Origin: an uncultured Eubacterium sp.
GTDB taxonomy: Bacteria; Bacillota; Clostridia; Peptostreptococcales; Anaerovoracaceae
Reading direction: 5' to 3'
Length of the DNA: 7,009 nt
Assembly: GCA_947367725.1 (NCBI GenBank)
Contig: CANBFZ010000092.1
Span: 1-7,009, forward strand
The notes under the pieces are model-generated. The model was not told the DNA's origin, ran no database searches, and was given only the letters and a program-made list of their open reading frames with translations. Below are positions 1 to 5,198 of the stretch, one piece after another; within the stretch, counting starts at the first letter, position 1, and each line of letters opens with the position of its first letter. The position numbers were made by a program, and so were the translations under genes.

Positions 1-153
1 CCCGTTGCAGGAGACGGCGTAGCATTTCCAAAAGACGCAGTGAAACTGTCTGCACCCAAAATCACCACAATTGGGGAAGATATTCTGATAGAAAGTGAGG
101 TTTTATCATGTTCACAGGCATCATCGAAGAACTTGGAACCGTCACCGCAATAA
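1..153 (+). CDS. ribD: RibD C-terminal end (partial)
   Basis: Reading frame 1 is open from the window edge to TAA at 151-153 and gives PVAGDGVAFP near its start and TTIGEDILIESEV near its end. This matches the tail of the reductase domain of bifunctional RibD (diaminohydroxyphosphoribosylaminopyrimidine deaminase / 5-amino-6-(5-phosphoribosylamino)uracil reductase), where a P-V-x-G-x-G segment precedes the last strands and a G-E-D-(I/L)-L-(I/L) strand closes the domain. Only 50 codons are visible, so the deaminase domain and most of the reductase are outside. The last 46 bp overlap the start of ribE in another frame, which implies translational coupling. Identification rests on the short C-terminal motif plus the riboflavin gene context downstream. 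Confidence 0.75.
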   Translation, partial: PVAGDGVAFPKDAVKLSAPKITTIGEDILIESEVLSCSQASSKNLEPSPQ

Positions 154-767
154 AAAAGACTGCCGCATCAGCAGTATTACACATCGGCTGCAAGAAAATT
201 CTAGCAGATATTCACCTGGGAGACAGCATCGCCGTGAACGGTGTTTGCCTGACGGTCACTGCATTTGATGGAAACGGCTTTTCCGCAGATGTGATGCACG
301 AAACGCTAAACCGCTCTTCTCTGGGCGCTTTATCTGCAGGAAGCCGCGTGAATTTGGAACGTGCTATGGCAGCTGGCGGCAGGTTCGGTGGACATATTGT
401 CAGCGGACATATTGACGGTACTGGCACGGTTTCTAAAATTCAAAAAGACGACAACGCAGTCTGGTATATAATAAACTGCGGGGCTCCCTTGCTGCGGTAC
501 ATCGTAGAAAAAGGTTCCATCGCCATTGACGGGATCAGTCTGACCGTAGCAAAGGTTTCGGGATCCGGCTTTTCCGTCTCGATTATTCCCCATACCCTGT
601 CAGAGACCATTCTGGCGGAGAAGAAACCGGGCGACATCGTGAATCTGGAAAACGACTGCATTGGAAAATACGTGGAGCGGCTGCTCACCTTTGGAAACAC
701 AAGCGCCGCTCCAGCAAAAAAAGAAAGCAATATTACCGCTGCATTCCTGGCCGAACACGGATATTAA
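108..767 (+). CDS. ribE: Riboflavin synthase, alpha chain
   Basis: This cytosolic enzyme dismutates two 6,7-dimethyl-8-ribityllumazine molecules to riboflavin plus the pyrimidinedione that RibH reuses. The 219-residue product has the diagnostic N-terminus MFTGIIEELG and two homologous lumazine-binding barrels. Barrel 1 (about 1-97) includes GDSIAVNGVCLTV with Cys47 and the HETL motif at 64-67. Barrel 2 (about 98-190) includes SGHIDGTGTV (99-108), GSIAIDGISLTV (136-147) and PHTLSET (161-167). The C-terminal trimerisation tail NITAAFLAEHGY is family-like. Length is normal for the family. The ATG at 108 is preceded by a GTGAGG-type ribosome binding site (95-100, 7 nt spacing) and lies inside the end of ribD. 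The gene is also called ribC in E. coli usage. Downstream lies a 273-bp hairpin array before ribBA. Confidence 0.96.
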   Translation: MFTGIIEELGTVTAIKKTAASAVLHIGCKKILADIHLGDSIAVNGVCLTVTAFDGNGFSADVMHETLNRSSLGALSAGSRVNLERAMAAGGRFGGHIVSGHIDGTGTVSKIQKDDNAVWYIINCGAPLLRYIVEKGSIAIDGISLTVAKVSGSGFSVSIIPHTLSETILAEKKPGDIVNLENDCIGKYVERLLTFGNTSAAPAKKESNITAAFLAEHGY

Positions 768-851
768 TGGTTTGCCCCACAAACGAAGTGCGTGGCTAGG
801 CAAACCTTATGCTTTTGCGTCCCACGAGCGTAAGCGCGTGGCTTGACGCAA
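768..851. repeat. Hairpin-pair repeat, copy 1
   Basis: An 84-bp unit containing two stem-loops. Hairpin A pairs GGTTTGCC (769-776) with GGCAAACC (799-806), continues as CCAC (777-780) with GTGG (792-795), and leaves CTA (796-798) as a bulge on the 3' side only. Hairpin B pairs TTGCGTC (815-821) with GACGCAA (845-851), then CCAC (822-825) with GTGG (838-841), with CTT (842-844) bulged on the 3' side. Inside B, GCG/CGC (828-830/835-837) closes a TAAG tetraloop. The two hairpins have unrelated outer stems but the same inner stem and bulge position. The unit starts directly after the ribE stop codon. Confidence 0.92.
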
Positions 852-860
852 GTCGTATTA

Positions 861-944
861 TGGTTTGCCCCACAAACGAAGTGCGTGGCTAGGCAAACCT
901 TATGCTTTTGCGTCCCACAAGCGTAAGCGCGTGGCTTGACGCAA
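861..944. repeat. Hairpin-pair repeat, copy 2
   Basis: This is a tandem copy of 768-851, offset by 93 bp, with a single difference over 84 positions (G826 versus A919). The changed base lies in the unpaired 5' bulge of hairpin B, so both predicted structures are intact: outer stems 862-869/892-899 and 908-914/938-944, with the CCAC/GTGG inner stems conserved. Near identity indicates a recent duplication, ongoing homogenisation, or spread of a repeat family. The 9-nt spacer 852-860 is not part of the repeat, although TATTA also precedes copy 1. Confidence 0.92.
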
Positions 945-978
945 CCTGCCAGCGATTCACAAAGTGCATCGGGTCAGG
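945..978. repeat. Imperfect hairpin, third element of the array
   Basis: CCTG (945-948) pairs with CAGG (975-978), CC (949-950) with GG (972-973), CGAT (953-956) with ATCG (968-971), and CAC (958-960) with GTG (964-966) around an AAA loop. Small bulges (AG at 951-952, T974) and one T/C mismatch interrupt the stem. It abuts repeat copy 2 without spacer. It lacks the CTW bulge shared by the other hairpins, so it may be a diverged relative or an unrelated structure. Confidence 0.65.
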
Positions 979-985
979 ACTTCAA

Positions 986-1014
986 CATTTCCCAGCTTTC
1001 GCTGGCTTGGAATG
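986..1014. repeat. Hairpin with the array architecture, fourth element
   Basis: The outer stem CATTTC (986-991) pairs with GGAATG (1009-1014) including one T-G wobble. The inner stem CCAGC (992-996) pairs with GCTGG (1001-1005) around a TTTC loop. CTT (1006-1008) is bulged on the 3' side, exactly as in hairpins A and B of the 84-bp repeats, although the outer stem sequence is different. It ends 11 nt before the ribBA ribosome binding site, so if formed in RNA it would sit just upstream of ribosome entry. Confidence 0.75.
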
Positions 1015-1040
1015 CGTCGTAAAAAGAAAGGAATACACCT

Positions 1041-2249
1041 ATGAAAGAATTTCAATTTAGTACAGTAGAAGAAGCGCTGGAAGATTTACGCCAGGGAAAA
1101 ATTATTCTCTGCACTGACGATCCAGATAGAGAAAATGAAGGCGATTTTATCTGCGCCGCGCAATTCGCTACAACAGAAAATGTCAACTTTATGGCAGTGC
1201 ACGGCAAAGGACTTATCTGCATGCCGATGAGTGCCGAAATCTGTAAAAAACTCCATCTGCCGCAGATGGTCGACGAAAATACGGACAACCACTGTACCGC
1301 CTTCACCGTTTCCATTGACCATATAGACACAACCACTGGTATTTCTGCCGAAGAACGAGGATTCACCGCCAGAGAATGTGTCAATGAAGATGCAAAACCA
1401 GAAGACTTCCGCCGTCCTGGTCACATGTTTCCACTACTGGCAAAGCCCCAGGGCGTTTTAGAGCGCAACGGTCACACCGAAGCGACGGTAGACCTCATGC
1501 GCCTTGCAGGACTTTCTGAGTGCGGGCTCTGCTGCGAAATCATGCGGGAAGACGGTACTATGATGCGCACGCCGGAACTGAAAGAGCTGGCCGCCAAATA
1601 CGATCTGAAATTTATCAGTATCAAAGCCATTCAGGAATATAGAAAAAAACACGAAAAACTGGTGGAATGTGTTGCTGTTACCAAACTGCCGACCAAATAC
1701 GGCAACTTTATGGCACACGGCTATATCAATAAGCTCAACGGCGAACATCACATTGCCCTGGTTAAAGGAGACATCGCAGACGGTGAAGACCTGCTCTGCC
1801 GCGTACACTCTGAATGTCTCACCGGTGATGCCTTTGGTTCTGCCAAATGCGACTGCGGCGAGCAGCTGGCGGCCGCCCTCACCCAGATTGAAGCAGAAGG
1901 CAGAGGAATTCTGCTCTACATGCGCCAGGAAGGCAGAGGAATCGGTCTCATTAACAAATTAAAAGCCTATGAACTGCAGGATCAAGGTATGGATACTTTG
2001 GAAGCCAACCTTGCCCTGGGCTTTGCGGGCGATCTACGCGAATACTATATCGGTGCGCAGATTCTCAAAGATTTAGGTGCCAAGACACTACGTCTTTTAA
2101 CCAATAATCCGCAAAAAGTTTACGAACTGTCCGAGTTTGGAATGGACATCACCCAGCGTGTACCCATTCAGGTGCCTGCCACTGCGCACGATCTGTTCTA
2201 TCTAAAAACAAAACAAGAAAGAATGGGACATATTCTGGATTATAAATAG
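1041..2249 (+). CDS. ribBA: Bifunctional DHBP synthase / GTP cyclohydrolase II
   Basis: The 402-residue cytosolic enzyme catalyses the two committed entry steps: ribulose 5-phosphate to 3,4-dihydroxy-2-butanone 4-phosphate plus formate, and GTP to the diaminopyrimidinone phosphate. The RibB domain (about 1-203) shows the acidic metal-binding loop [10 protein letters not shown] (26-35), [11 protein letters not shown] (124-134), [15 protein letters not shown] (144-158) and [11 protein letters not shown] (166-176). The RibA domain (about 205-402) shows the zinc site C259-x10-C270-x-C272 in [17 protein letters not shown], then RQEGRGIGL (295-303), the aromatic/acidic [12 protein letters not shown] block (331-342) and LLTNNPQK (352-359). 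Both active sites appear complete, so both activities are expected. Start is the ATG at 1041 with AGAAAGG nine nt upstream. The 273-bp hairpin-rich leader separating it from ribE is unusual for a rib operon. Confidence 0.97.
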   Translation: MKEFQFSTVEEALEDLRQGKIILCTDDPDRENEGDFICAAQFATTENVNFMAVHGKGLICMPMSAEICKKLHLPQMVDENTDNHCTAFTVSIDHIDTTTGISAEERGFTARECVNEDAKPEDFRRPGHMFPLLAKPQGVLERNGHTEATVDLMRLAGLSECGLCCEIMREDGTMMRTPELKELAAKYDLKFISIKAIQEYRKKHEKLVECVAVTKLPTKYGNFMAHGYINKLNGEHHIALVKGDIADGEDLLCRVHSECLTGDAFGSAKCDCGEQLAAALTQIEAEGRGILLYMRQEGRGIGLINKLKAYELQDQGMDTLEANLALGFAGDLREYYIGAQILKDLGAKTLRLLTNNPQKVYELSEFGMDITQRVPIQVPATAHDLFYLKTKQERMGHILDYK

Positions 2250-2432
2250 GCTTTATGCTGCCTATGGCAGATCAGACTGACTGGAGACCAGAACACATAA
2301 CCTTGACAAAATTGACAGATTCTCGGTTTTTTGTCAGTTTTGTCAATGTTTCTTGACCACCACAACAAAGGACTTGACTTTCTTCCCGGAGATATACTAA
2401 AAAAATTTAAATTTTAAGATAGGAGAAAAAAC
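2250..2432. other. ribBA-ribH intergenic region
   Basis: No gene is supported in these 183 bp. From left to right they hold a small stem-loop CTGCC-TAT-GGCAG (2258-2270), a weaker CTGG-AGA-CCAG (2281-2291), the 15-bp inverted repeat 2303-2346, then an A/T-rich stretch that includes AAATTTAAATTT (2403-2414) leading to the ribH ribosome binding site AGGAG (2421-2425, 7 nt before ATG). A TATACT at 2393-2398 resembles a -10 box, but the nearest TTGACT lies only 13 bp upstream, so an independent ribH promoter is not convincing. Confidence 0.7.
2303..2346. repeat. 15-bp inverted repeat before ribH
   Basis: TTGACAAAATTGACA (2303-2317) and TGTCAGTTTTGTCAA (2332-2346) form a 15-bp A/T-rich stem with a single G-U type pair and a 14-nt T-rich loop. 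Each arm is itself a doubled TTGACA/TGTCA motif, so the element can be read as an RNA hairpin or as a pair of palindromic protein-binding half-sites. The 3' flank TGTTTCTT is T-rich but broken, so it would make only a moderate intrinsic terminator. It could attenuate, process or stabilise the ribBA-ribH transcript; function is not shown by sequence. Confidence 0.75.
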
Positions 2433-2900
2433 ATGAAAATTTATGAAGGAAAACTAGTATCAAAAGAAATCAAAATCGGTATTGTCTGCGCCAGATTTAA
2501 CGAGTTTATCGTATCTAAGCTGCTGAGCGGCGCACTAGATGGACTGAAACGTCACGATGTAAAGGACGAAAATATTGAAGTCGCATGGTGTCCCGGTGCG
2601 TTTGAGATTCCGCTGATTGCACAGAAAATGGCAAAATCCGGCAAGTACGATGCCGTCATCTGTCTTGGCGCTGTGATCCGCGGCGCTACGTCCCACTATG
2701 ATTACGTCTGCTCTGAAGTTTCCAAAGGCGTAGCGGCAATCTCCCTTGGGGCTGGTATTCCAGTCATGTTCGGCATTTTGACGACAGACAACATCGAACA
2801 AGCCATCGAAAGAGCCGGAACCAAAGCCGGAAACAAAGGTTATGACTGCGCAGTCAGCGCCATTGAAATGGTCAATCTCATCACAGAGATTGAAAAGTAG
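2433..2900 (+). CDS. ribH: 6,7-dimethyl-8-ribityllumazine synthase
   Basis: The enzyme condenses 5-amino-6-ribitylamino-uracil with 3,4-dihydroxybutanone 4-phosphate, made by RibBA, to give the substrate of RibE. The 155-residue protein is standard length. It shows the ARFNEFI motif (20-26) that contacts the pyrimidine, PGAFEIPL (54-61), the phosphate- and substrate-binding loop [14 protein letters not shown] (79-92) with the catalytic His88, and [17 protein letters not shown] (113-129) with Arg127 in the usual place. Family members assemble into pentamers or icosahedral 60-mers around a lumen; which form occurs here cannot be told. The start ATG has AGGAG seven nt upstream. It is the last gene of the rib cluster and is followed by a strong terminator. 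Confidence 0.97.
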   Translation: MKIYEGKLVSKEIKIGIVCARFNEFIVSKLLSGALDGLKRHDVKDENIEVAWCPGAFEIPLIAQKMAKSGKYDAVICLGAVIRGATSHYDYVCSEVSKGVAAISLGAGIPVMFGILTTDNIEQAIERAGTKAGNKGYDCAVSAIEMVNLITEIEK

Positions 2901-2948
2901 TTTGATGTATCAAAAAATTCAACGGCAACTTCCCTGCCTTTGGAAGTT
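2901..2948. repeat. Two small inverted repeats after ribH
   Basis: TTTGAT-GT-ATCAAA (2901-2914) starts directly at the ribH stop codon. It is followed by AACTTCC (2927-2933) pairing with GGAAGTT (2942-2948) across an 8-nt loop and trailed by TTG. They precede the main terminator and may protect or fold the 3' end of the mRNA. Each is short enough that chance is possible. Confidence 0.4.
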
Positions 2949-2956
2949 TTGTATAG

Positions 2957-2983
2957 AAAAGAGCGGCGCCACGCCGCTCTTTT
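2957..2983. terminator. Bidirectional terminator between ribH and the sigma-54 regulator
   Basis: AAAAGAGCGGCG (2957-2968) and CGCCGCTCTTTT (2972-2983) form a perfect 12-bp stem with a CCA loop. The G/C core flanked by A and T tracts gives an intrinsic terminator that can work in both directions. It sits 56 bp after the ribH stop on one side and about 70 bp beyond the stop of the convergent regulator gene on the other, the expected place for a shared terminator. Confidence 0.92.
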
Positions 2984-3053
2984 CCCGTCTTTCTTTACAG
3001 CATTTATACGCTGCAATGGTCATTTGCTTTCCCCTTGCTATCATAAGAAACAA

Positions 3054-5012
3054 CTAGCAAAGCGCCCTGCACCCCTTTCTGCCCTTTCCAATTTCTATTA
3101 CGCCTTCTGCTTCCATTCGGTGCAGCAGTTTGCGTGCTTTGTCGTCACTGAGCTGTATGCCCCGTTGTTTCAGTTCCCATAGGATTGCAGTGCGCCCAAT
3201 CCCACAATCGGTTTCCGTATGCGTCCTGATAATGGAAAGTACCATATTTCTGATATCTGTTTCTTTTTCCTGTGATCGCAAAAAACGTTGCGCCTGCTGC
3301 TGCACGCCAATCCCTTTCGGAAGTTCCCCGAGAAGCATATAATAATCTGCTGCATTTTTTAGTTCCCGCACATTGCCGGGCCAAGCATACGCACGAAGCG
3401 CTCTTTTTTCCTCTTCGTGTAGTTTTTCATAGACGGCACCAAGAAATTCCTTCATCAATGTTAGGATTTCCTCAGGACGTTCCCGAAGCGGCGGCAATTC
3501 CACAGGAATATTACTGAGCCGATAATATAAATCCTCTCGAAACGCTTTCTGTTCAATGGCTTCCCGCAAATCTTTATTGGTCGCTGCAATAATTCGAATG
3601 TCTACATCAATCACCTTATCACTGCCTAGACGCATAATCTGTTTCTCCTGTAAAACACGCAGCAGTCTCGCTTGTAGGTTTAAAGACATATCACCTATTT
3701 CATCAAGAAAAATCGTGCCCTTGCTGGCCTGCTCAAAAAGTCCCGGCTTTCCGTTGGCAGAAGCCCCAGTAAATGCGCCTTTTTCATAACCAAACAGTTC
3801 GCTTTCCAAAAGAGATTCTGGCAGCGCCGCACAGTTAATCGCTACAAATGGCTGACTACTTCGCCAAGAATAATTATGGATGGACTGCGCAATCATCTCT
3901 TTCCCTGTACCGCTTTCTCCGCTGACCAGCACAGTATAATCCGAAAGCGCCGCTTTCTTCGCAATCTCCATGGCTTTCCCCATGGCACGGCTCTCACAGC
4001 AGATATCATCAAAGGTGTACTTTGCAATCAGTCCGCTTTTCACAAGCTGCTTGTTCAACGCATTCTCAATATTTTTGAAATCTTTTACATCATTGAACAA
4101 AAGAGAATAGCCCACCACTTGATCGACAATCTTTACATCAATTTTCGTGATGATATAATTGCTGCCACGGAACTTCACAAGCCGATTATCAAATTCTTCA
4201 CCACAGATCAGTTCCAGCATCGCTCCATCAAAAAAGGTAGAAATGCTGACCCCCTCTCTGTCATCAATTCCAAGAAAAGTCTGCGCTTTCTCATTGACGT
4301 ACACAGTCCGAAGCTCTCTATCCATAATTAAAACCCCATTCTGTGTATCTCTGATGGTTCGTTTCAGCATTTCCGTCTTCAAATGTTCCGCTACATAATG
4401 CTGATTGATCCCCTTATTATTCTCTGCCACCAGCTGGGTATACTGCAAAAGATTCCGCGTCACACGCTCGCTGTGCAGCCCCAGTTTGTTGATAATGGTA
4501 ATAAAGGTATCTACATCGATATATCGATTCTGAATGTTAATGACCTTCTGAATAAAAGATGGGACTTTTTCATCTGGTGTGATCGCAATAGTAGTGCCAG
4601 CATACTGGGCTGGATTCTCGCCTGCAAGATACGGAATCAGATTCAAATGGTTCAGTCCCAGCTCATACAAATTATTGGCAACCTGCAGCGTGCTTTCTCT
4701 CGAATCATTGACCACAAGTACGTTGGTTCCTTCGGGAATACTAAAAACTTCCGGTAGAAACTGTCTCTGAATGGTCCTGCCCATGACAATCACCTTATCC
4801 AGTGATGCCGTATATTCTTTCATTGCATAAACACGGTCTTCATACAACACGACAAACAAATCCGCATCTACGATTTCAGCGTGACGCAGTTCCTCCAAAA
4901 AACAGATTTTCGCTTCGATCTCGTTTTCCAAAACATATTTTAAGTTCCGCAAGAGCAAGTCACACACTGCAAAATTTTCTCTATTATTAAACACCAGACA
5001 GACCGTTTTCAT
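3054..5012 (-). CDS. PAS-containing sigma-54 enhancer-binding protein
   Basis: This 652-residue cytosolic activator remodels sigma-54 RNA polymerase using ATP. Residues 1-200 form an N-terminal region I cannot assign; its ELGLNHLNLIPY segment (117-128) recalls other clostridial regulators of this type. A PAS fold follows (about 212-310, GVLIMDRELRTVYVNEKA). The AAA+ domain (about 333-555) is complete: Walker A GESGTGKE (365-372), the sigma-54-contacting loop GAFTGA (412-417), Walker B GTIFLDEIGD (432-441), sensor IIAATNKDL (474-482), FREDLYYRL (491-499) with the arginine fingers, and WPGNVREL (544-551). There is no receiver domain, so the signal is probably a ligand rather than a phosphorelay. 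The C-terminus (about 585-652) looks like a winged helix (GRTAILWELKQRGI, then a basic GKGRKGCR wing) instead of a Fis-type HTH. The start has GAAAGGAAG 5 nt upstream. It is divergent from a sigma-54 promoter, its likely target. Confidence 0.93.
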   Translation of the reverse strand: MKTVCLVFNNRENFAVCDLLLRNLKYVLENEIEAKICFLEELRHAEIVDADLFVVLYEDRVYAMKEYTASLDKVIVMGRTIQRQFLPEVFSIPEGTNVLVVNDSRESTLQVANNLYELGLNHLNLIPYLAGENPAQYAGTTIAITPDEKVPSFIQKVINIQNRYIDVDTFITIINKLGLHSERVTRNLLQYTQLVAENNKGINQHYVAEHLKTEMLKRTIRDTQNGVLIMDRELRTVYVNEKAQTFLGIDDREGVSISTFFDGAMLELICGEEFDNRLVKFRGSNYIITKIDVKIVDQVVGYSLLFNDVKDFKNIENALNKQLVKSGLIAKYTFDDICCESRAMGKAMEIAKKAALSDYTVLVSGESGTGKEMIAQSIHNYSWRSSQPFVAINCAALPESLLESELFGYEKGAFTGASANGKPGLFEQASKGTIFLDEIGDMSLNLQARLLRVLQEKQIMRLGSDKVIDVDIRIIAATNKDLREAIEQKAFREDLYYRLSNIPVELPPLRERPEEILTLMKEFLGAVYEKLHEEEKRALRAYAWPGNVRELKNAADYYMLLGELPKGIGVQQQAQRFLRSQEKETDIRNMVLSIIRTHTETDCGIGRTAILWELKQRGIQLSDDKARKLLHRMEAEGVIEIGKGRKGCRALC

Positions 5013-5043
5013 GATCGCTTCCTTTCACCAATCGGCATACTAT

Positions 5044-5064
5044 TTATAGGATAATTATAGGATA
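5044..5064. repeat. Phased direct repeats, candidate activator site
   Basis: TTATAGGATA occurs twice, at 5044-5053 and 5055-5064, with an 11-bp period, about one helical turn. The pair lies roughly 87-107 bp upstream of the predicted sigma-54 transcription start, a normal distance for an enhancer site, and covers the -10 box of the regulator's own promoter. Binding there could activate the transporter operon and repress the regulator. A/T-rich composition means a chance duplication cannot be excluded. Confidence 0.45.
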
Positions 5065-5082
5065 TATATCTCATTTTTGCAA
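5054..5082 (-). promoter_or_regulatory. Sigma-70-type promoter of the regulator
   Basis: On the - strand, TTGCAA (5082 to 5077) and a perfect TATAAT (5059 to 5054) are separated by 17 bp. The predicted start lies near 5047, giving a short leader of about 35 nt before the regulator ATG and its GAAAGGAAG ribosome binding site. The -35 box has two mismatches to TTGACA, but the -10 box and spacing are ideal. Confidence 0.75.
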
Positions 5083-5124
5083 TTGATTTTTCCTGATTGT
5101 GGCAAATTTCTGCCCGTTTCATGC

Positions 5125-5140
5125 TGGCACACTTTTTGCT
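5125..5140 (+). promoter_or_regulatory. Sigma-54 (-24/-12) promoter of the symporter operon
   Basis: TGGCAC (5125-5130), five bases, then TTGCT (5136-5140) match the consensus TGGCAC-N5-TTGCW, with the invariant GG (5126-5127) and GC (5138-5139) at the required 12-bp spacing. The predicted transcription start is near 5151, 48 bp before the ATG at 5199. The adjacent divergent gene encodes an activator with an intact GAFTGA loop, which strongly supports a working sigma-54 promoter. Confidence 0.93.
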
Positions 5141-5141
5141 T

Positions 5142-5170
5142 TATCATAAATTGCGCGCAAATAAATGATA
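5142..5170. promoter_or_regulatory. Dyad at the predicted symporter transcription start
   Basis: TATCAT (5142-5147) and ATGATA (5165-5170) flank a perfect 10-bp palindrome TTGCGCGCAA (5151-5160). The palindrome begins at the predicted +1. As DNA it could be an operator overlapping the start site; as RNA, the inner palindrome would lie at the extreme 5' end of the transcript. No protein family is recognised for this motif. Confidence 0.5.
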
Positions 5171-5181
5171 CAAAATTAAGA

Positions 5182-5190
5182 AAAGAAAGG
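5182..5190 (+). promoter_or_regulatory. Ribosome binding site that fixes the symporter start
   Basis: AAAGAAAGG lies 8 nt before ATG 5199. An in-frame GTG at 5190 would give three extra residues, but it overlaps the last base of this ribosome binding site and has no other Shine-Dalgarno sequence at useful distance. The ATG is therefore the better start. Confidence 0.8.
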
Positions 5191-5198
5191 TGAAAATT

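Larger units (their letters stand above)
768..1040. other. ribE-ribBA intergenic hairpin array
   Basis: No gene is supported in this 273-bp gap. It holds six consecutive predicted hairpins: two copies of an 84-bp repeat with two hairpins each (768-851 and 861-944), then single hairpins at 945-978 and 986-1014. After the last comes the ribBA ribosome binding site (AGAAAGG at 1025-1031, 9 nt before the ATG). The two 84-bp copies are separated by a 9-nt spacer. No convincing -35/-10 pair is visible, so ribBA is probably read from the upstream rib promoter. The array would be transcribed as part of the polycistronic mRNA, so it could act in RNA processing, stability or gene dosage within the operon; that is inference. 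Confidence 0.85.
5013..5198. other. Divergent regulatory region, regulator / transporter
   Basis: This 186-bp A/T-rich region separates the regulator (-) from the symporter (+). It contains the regulator ribosome binding site (5018-5026, - strand), a sigma-70-type promoter for the regulator, a pair of 10-bp direct repeats, a -24/-12 promoter for the symporter, a dyad at the symporter transcription start, and the symporter ribosome binding site. All elements needed for an activator with local binding sites fit into this gap. Confidence 0.85.

Noticed and set aside
1..107. FMN riboswitch for the rib operon
   Set aside because: No RFN-element signature is visible. This stretch is coding sequence of ribD, so any riboswitch would be upstream of the window.
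661..846. Possible small gene of 61 codons running from ribE into the hairpin repeat
   Set aside because: It overlaps ribE in another frame, and its C-terminal part is only a translation of the repeat. No ribosome binding site or recognisable domain.
768..944. CRISPR array
   Set aside because: Only two copies, 84 bp long, with a 9-nt spacer and internal double hairpins. Length, spacing and structure do not fit CRISPR repeats.
2374..2398. Independent promoter for ribH (TTGACT ... TATACT)
   Set aside because: The boxes are only 13 bp apart, too close for sigma-70-type recognition, and no alternative -35 box is found at 16-18 bp.
3876..4331. 151-codon open frame on the + strand
   Set aside because: It lies fully antisense to the AAA+/PAS-coding part of the regulator, whose motifs are complete. 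It has no family-like features and is a shadow frame.
5076..5106. Imperfect dyad TTTGC...GCAAA with CAAT...ATTG as activator site
   Set aside because: The half-sites are short and do not align symmetrically. The TTGCAA part is better explained as the regulator's -35 box.
5100..5113. Second sigma-54 promoter (TGGCAAATTTCTGC)
   Set aside because: GG to GC spacing is 11 rather than 12 bp and the TTGC element is incomplete. The site at 5125-5140 fits the consensus and is closer to the gene.
5190..5192. GTG start codon for the symporter
   Set aside because: The GTG overlaps the ribosome binding site AAAGAAAGG that is correctly spaced for the ATG at 5199.
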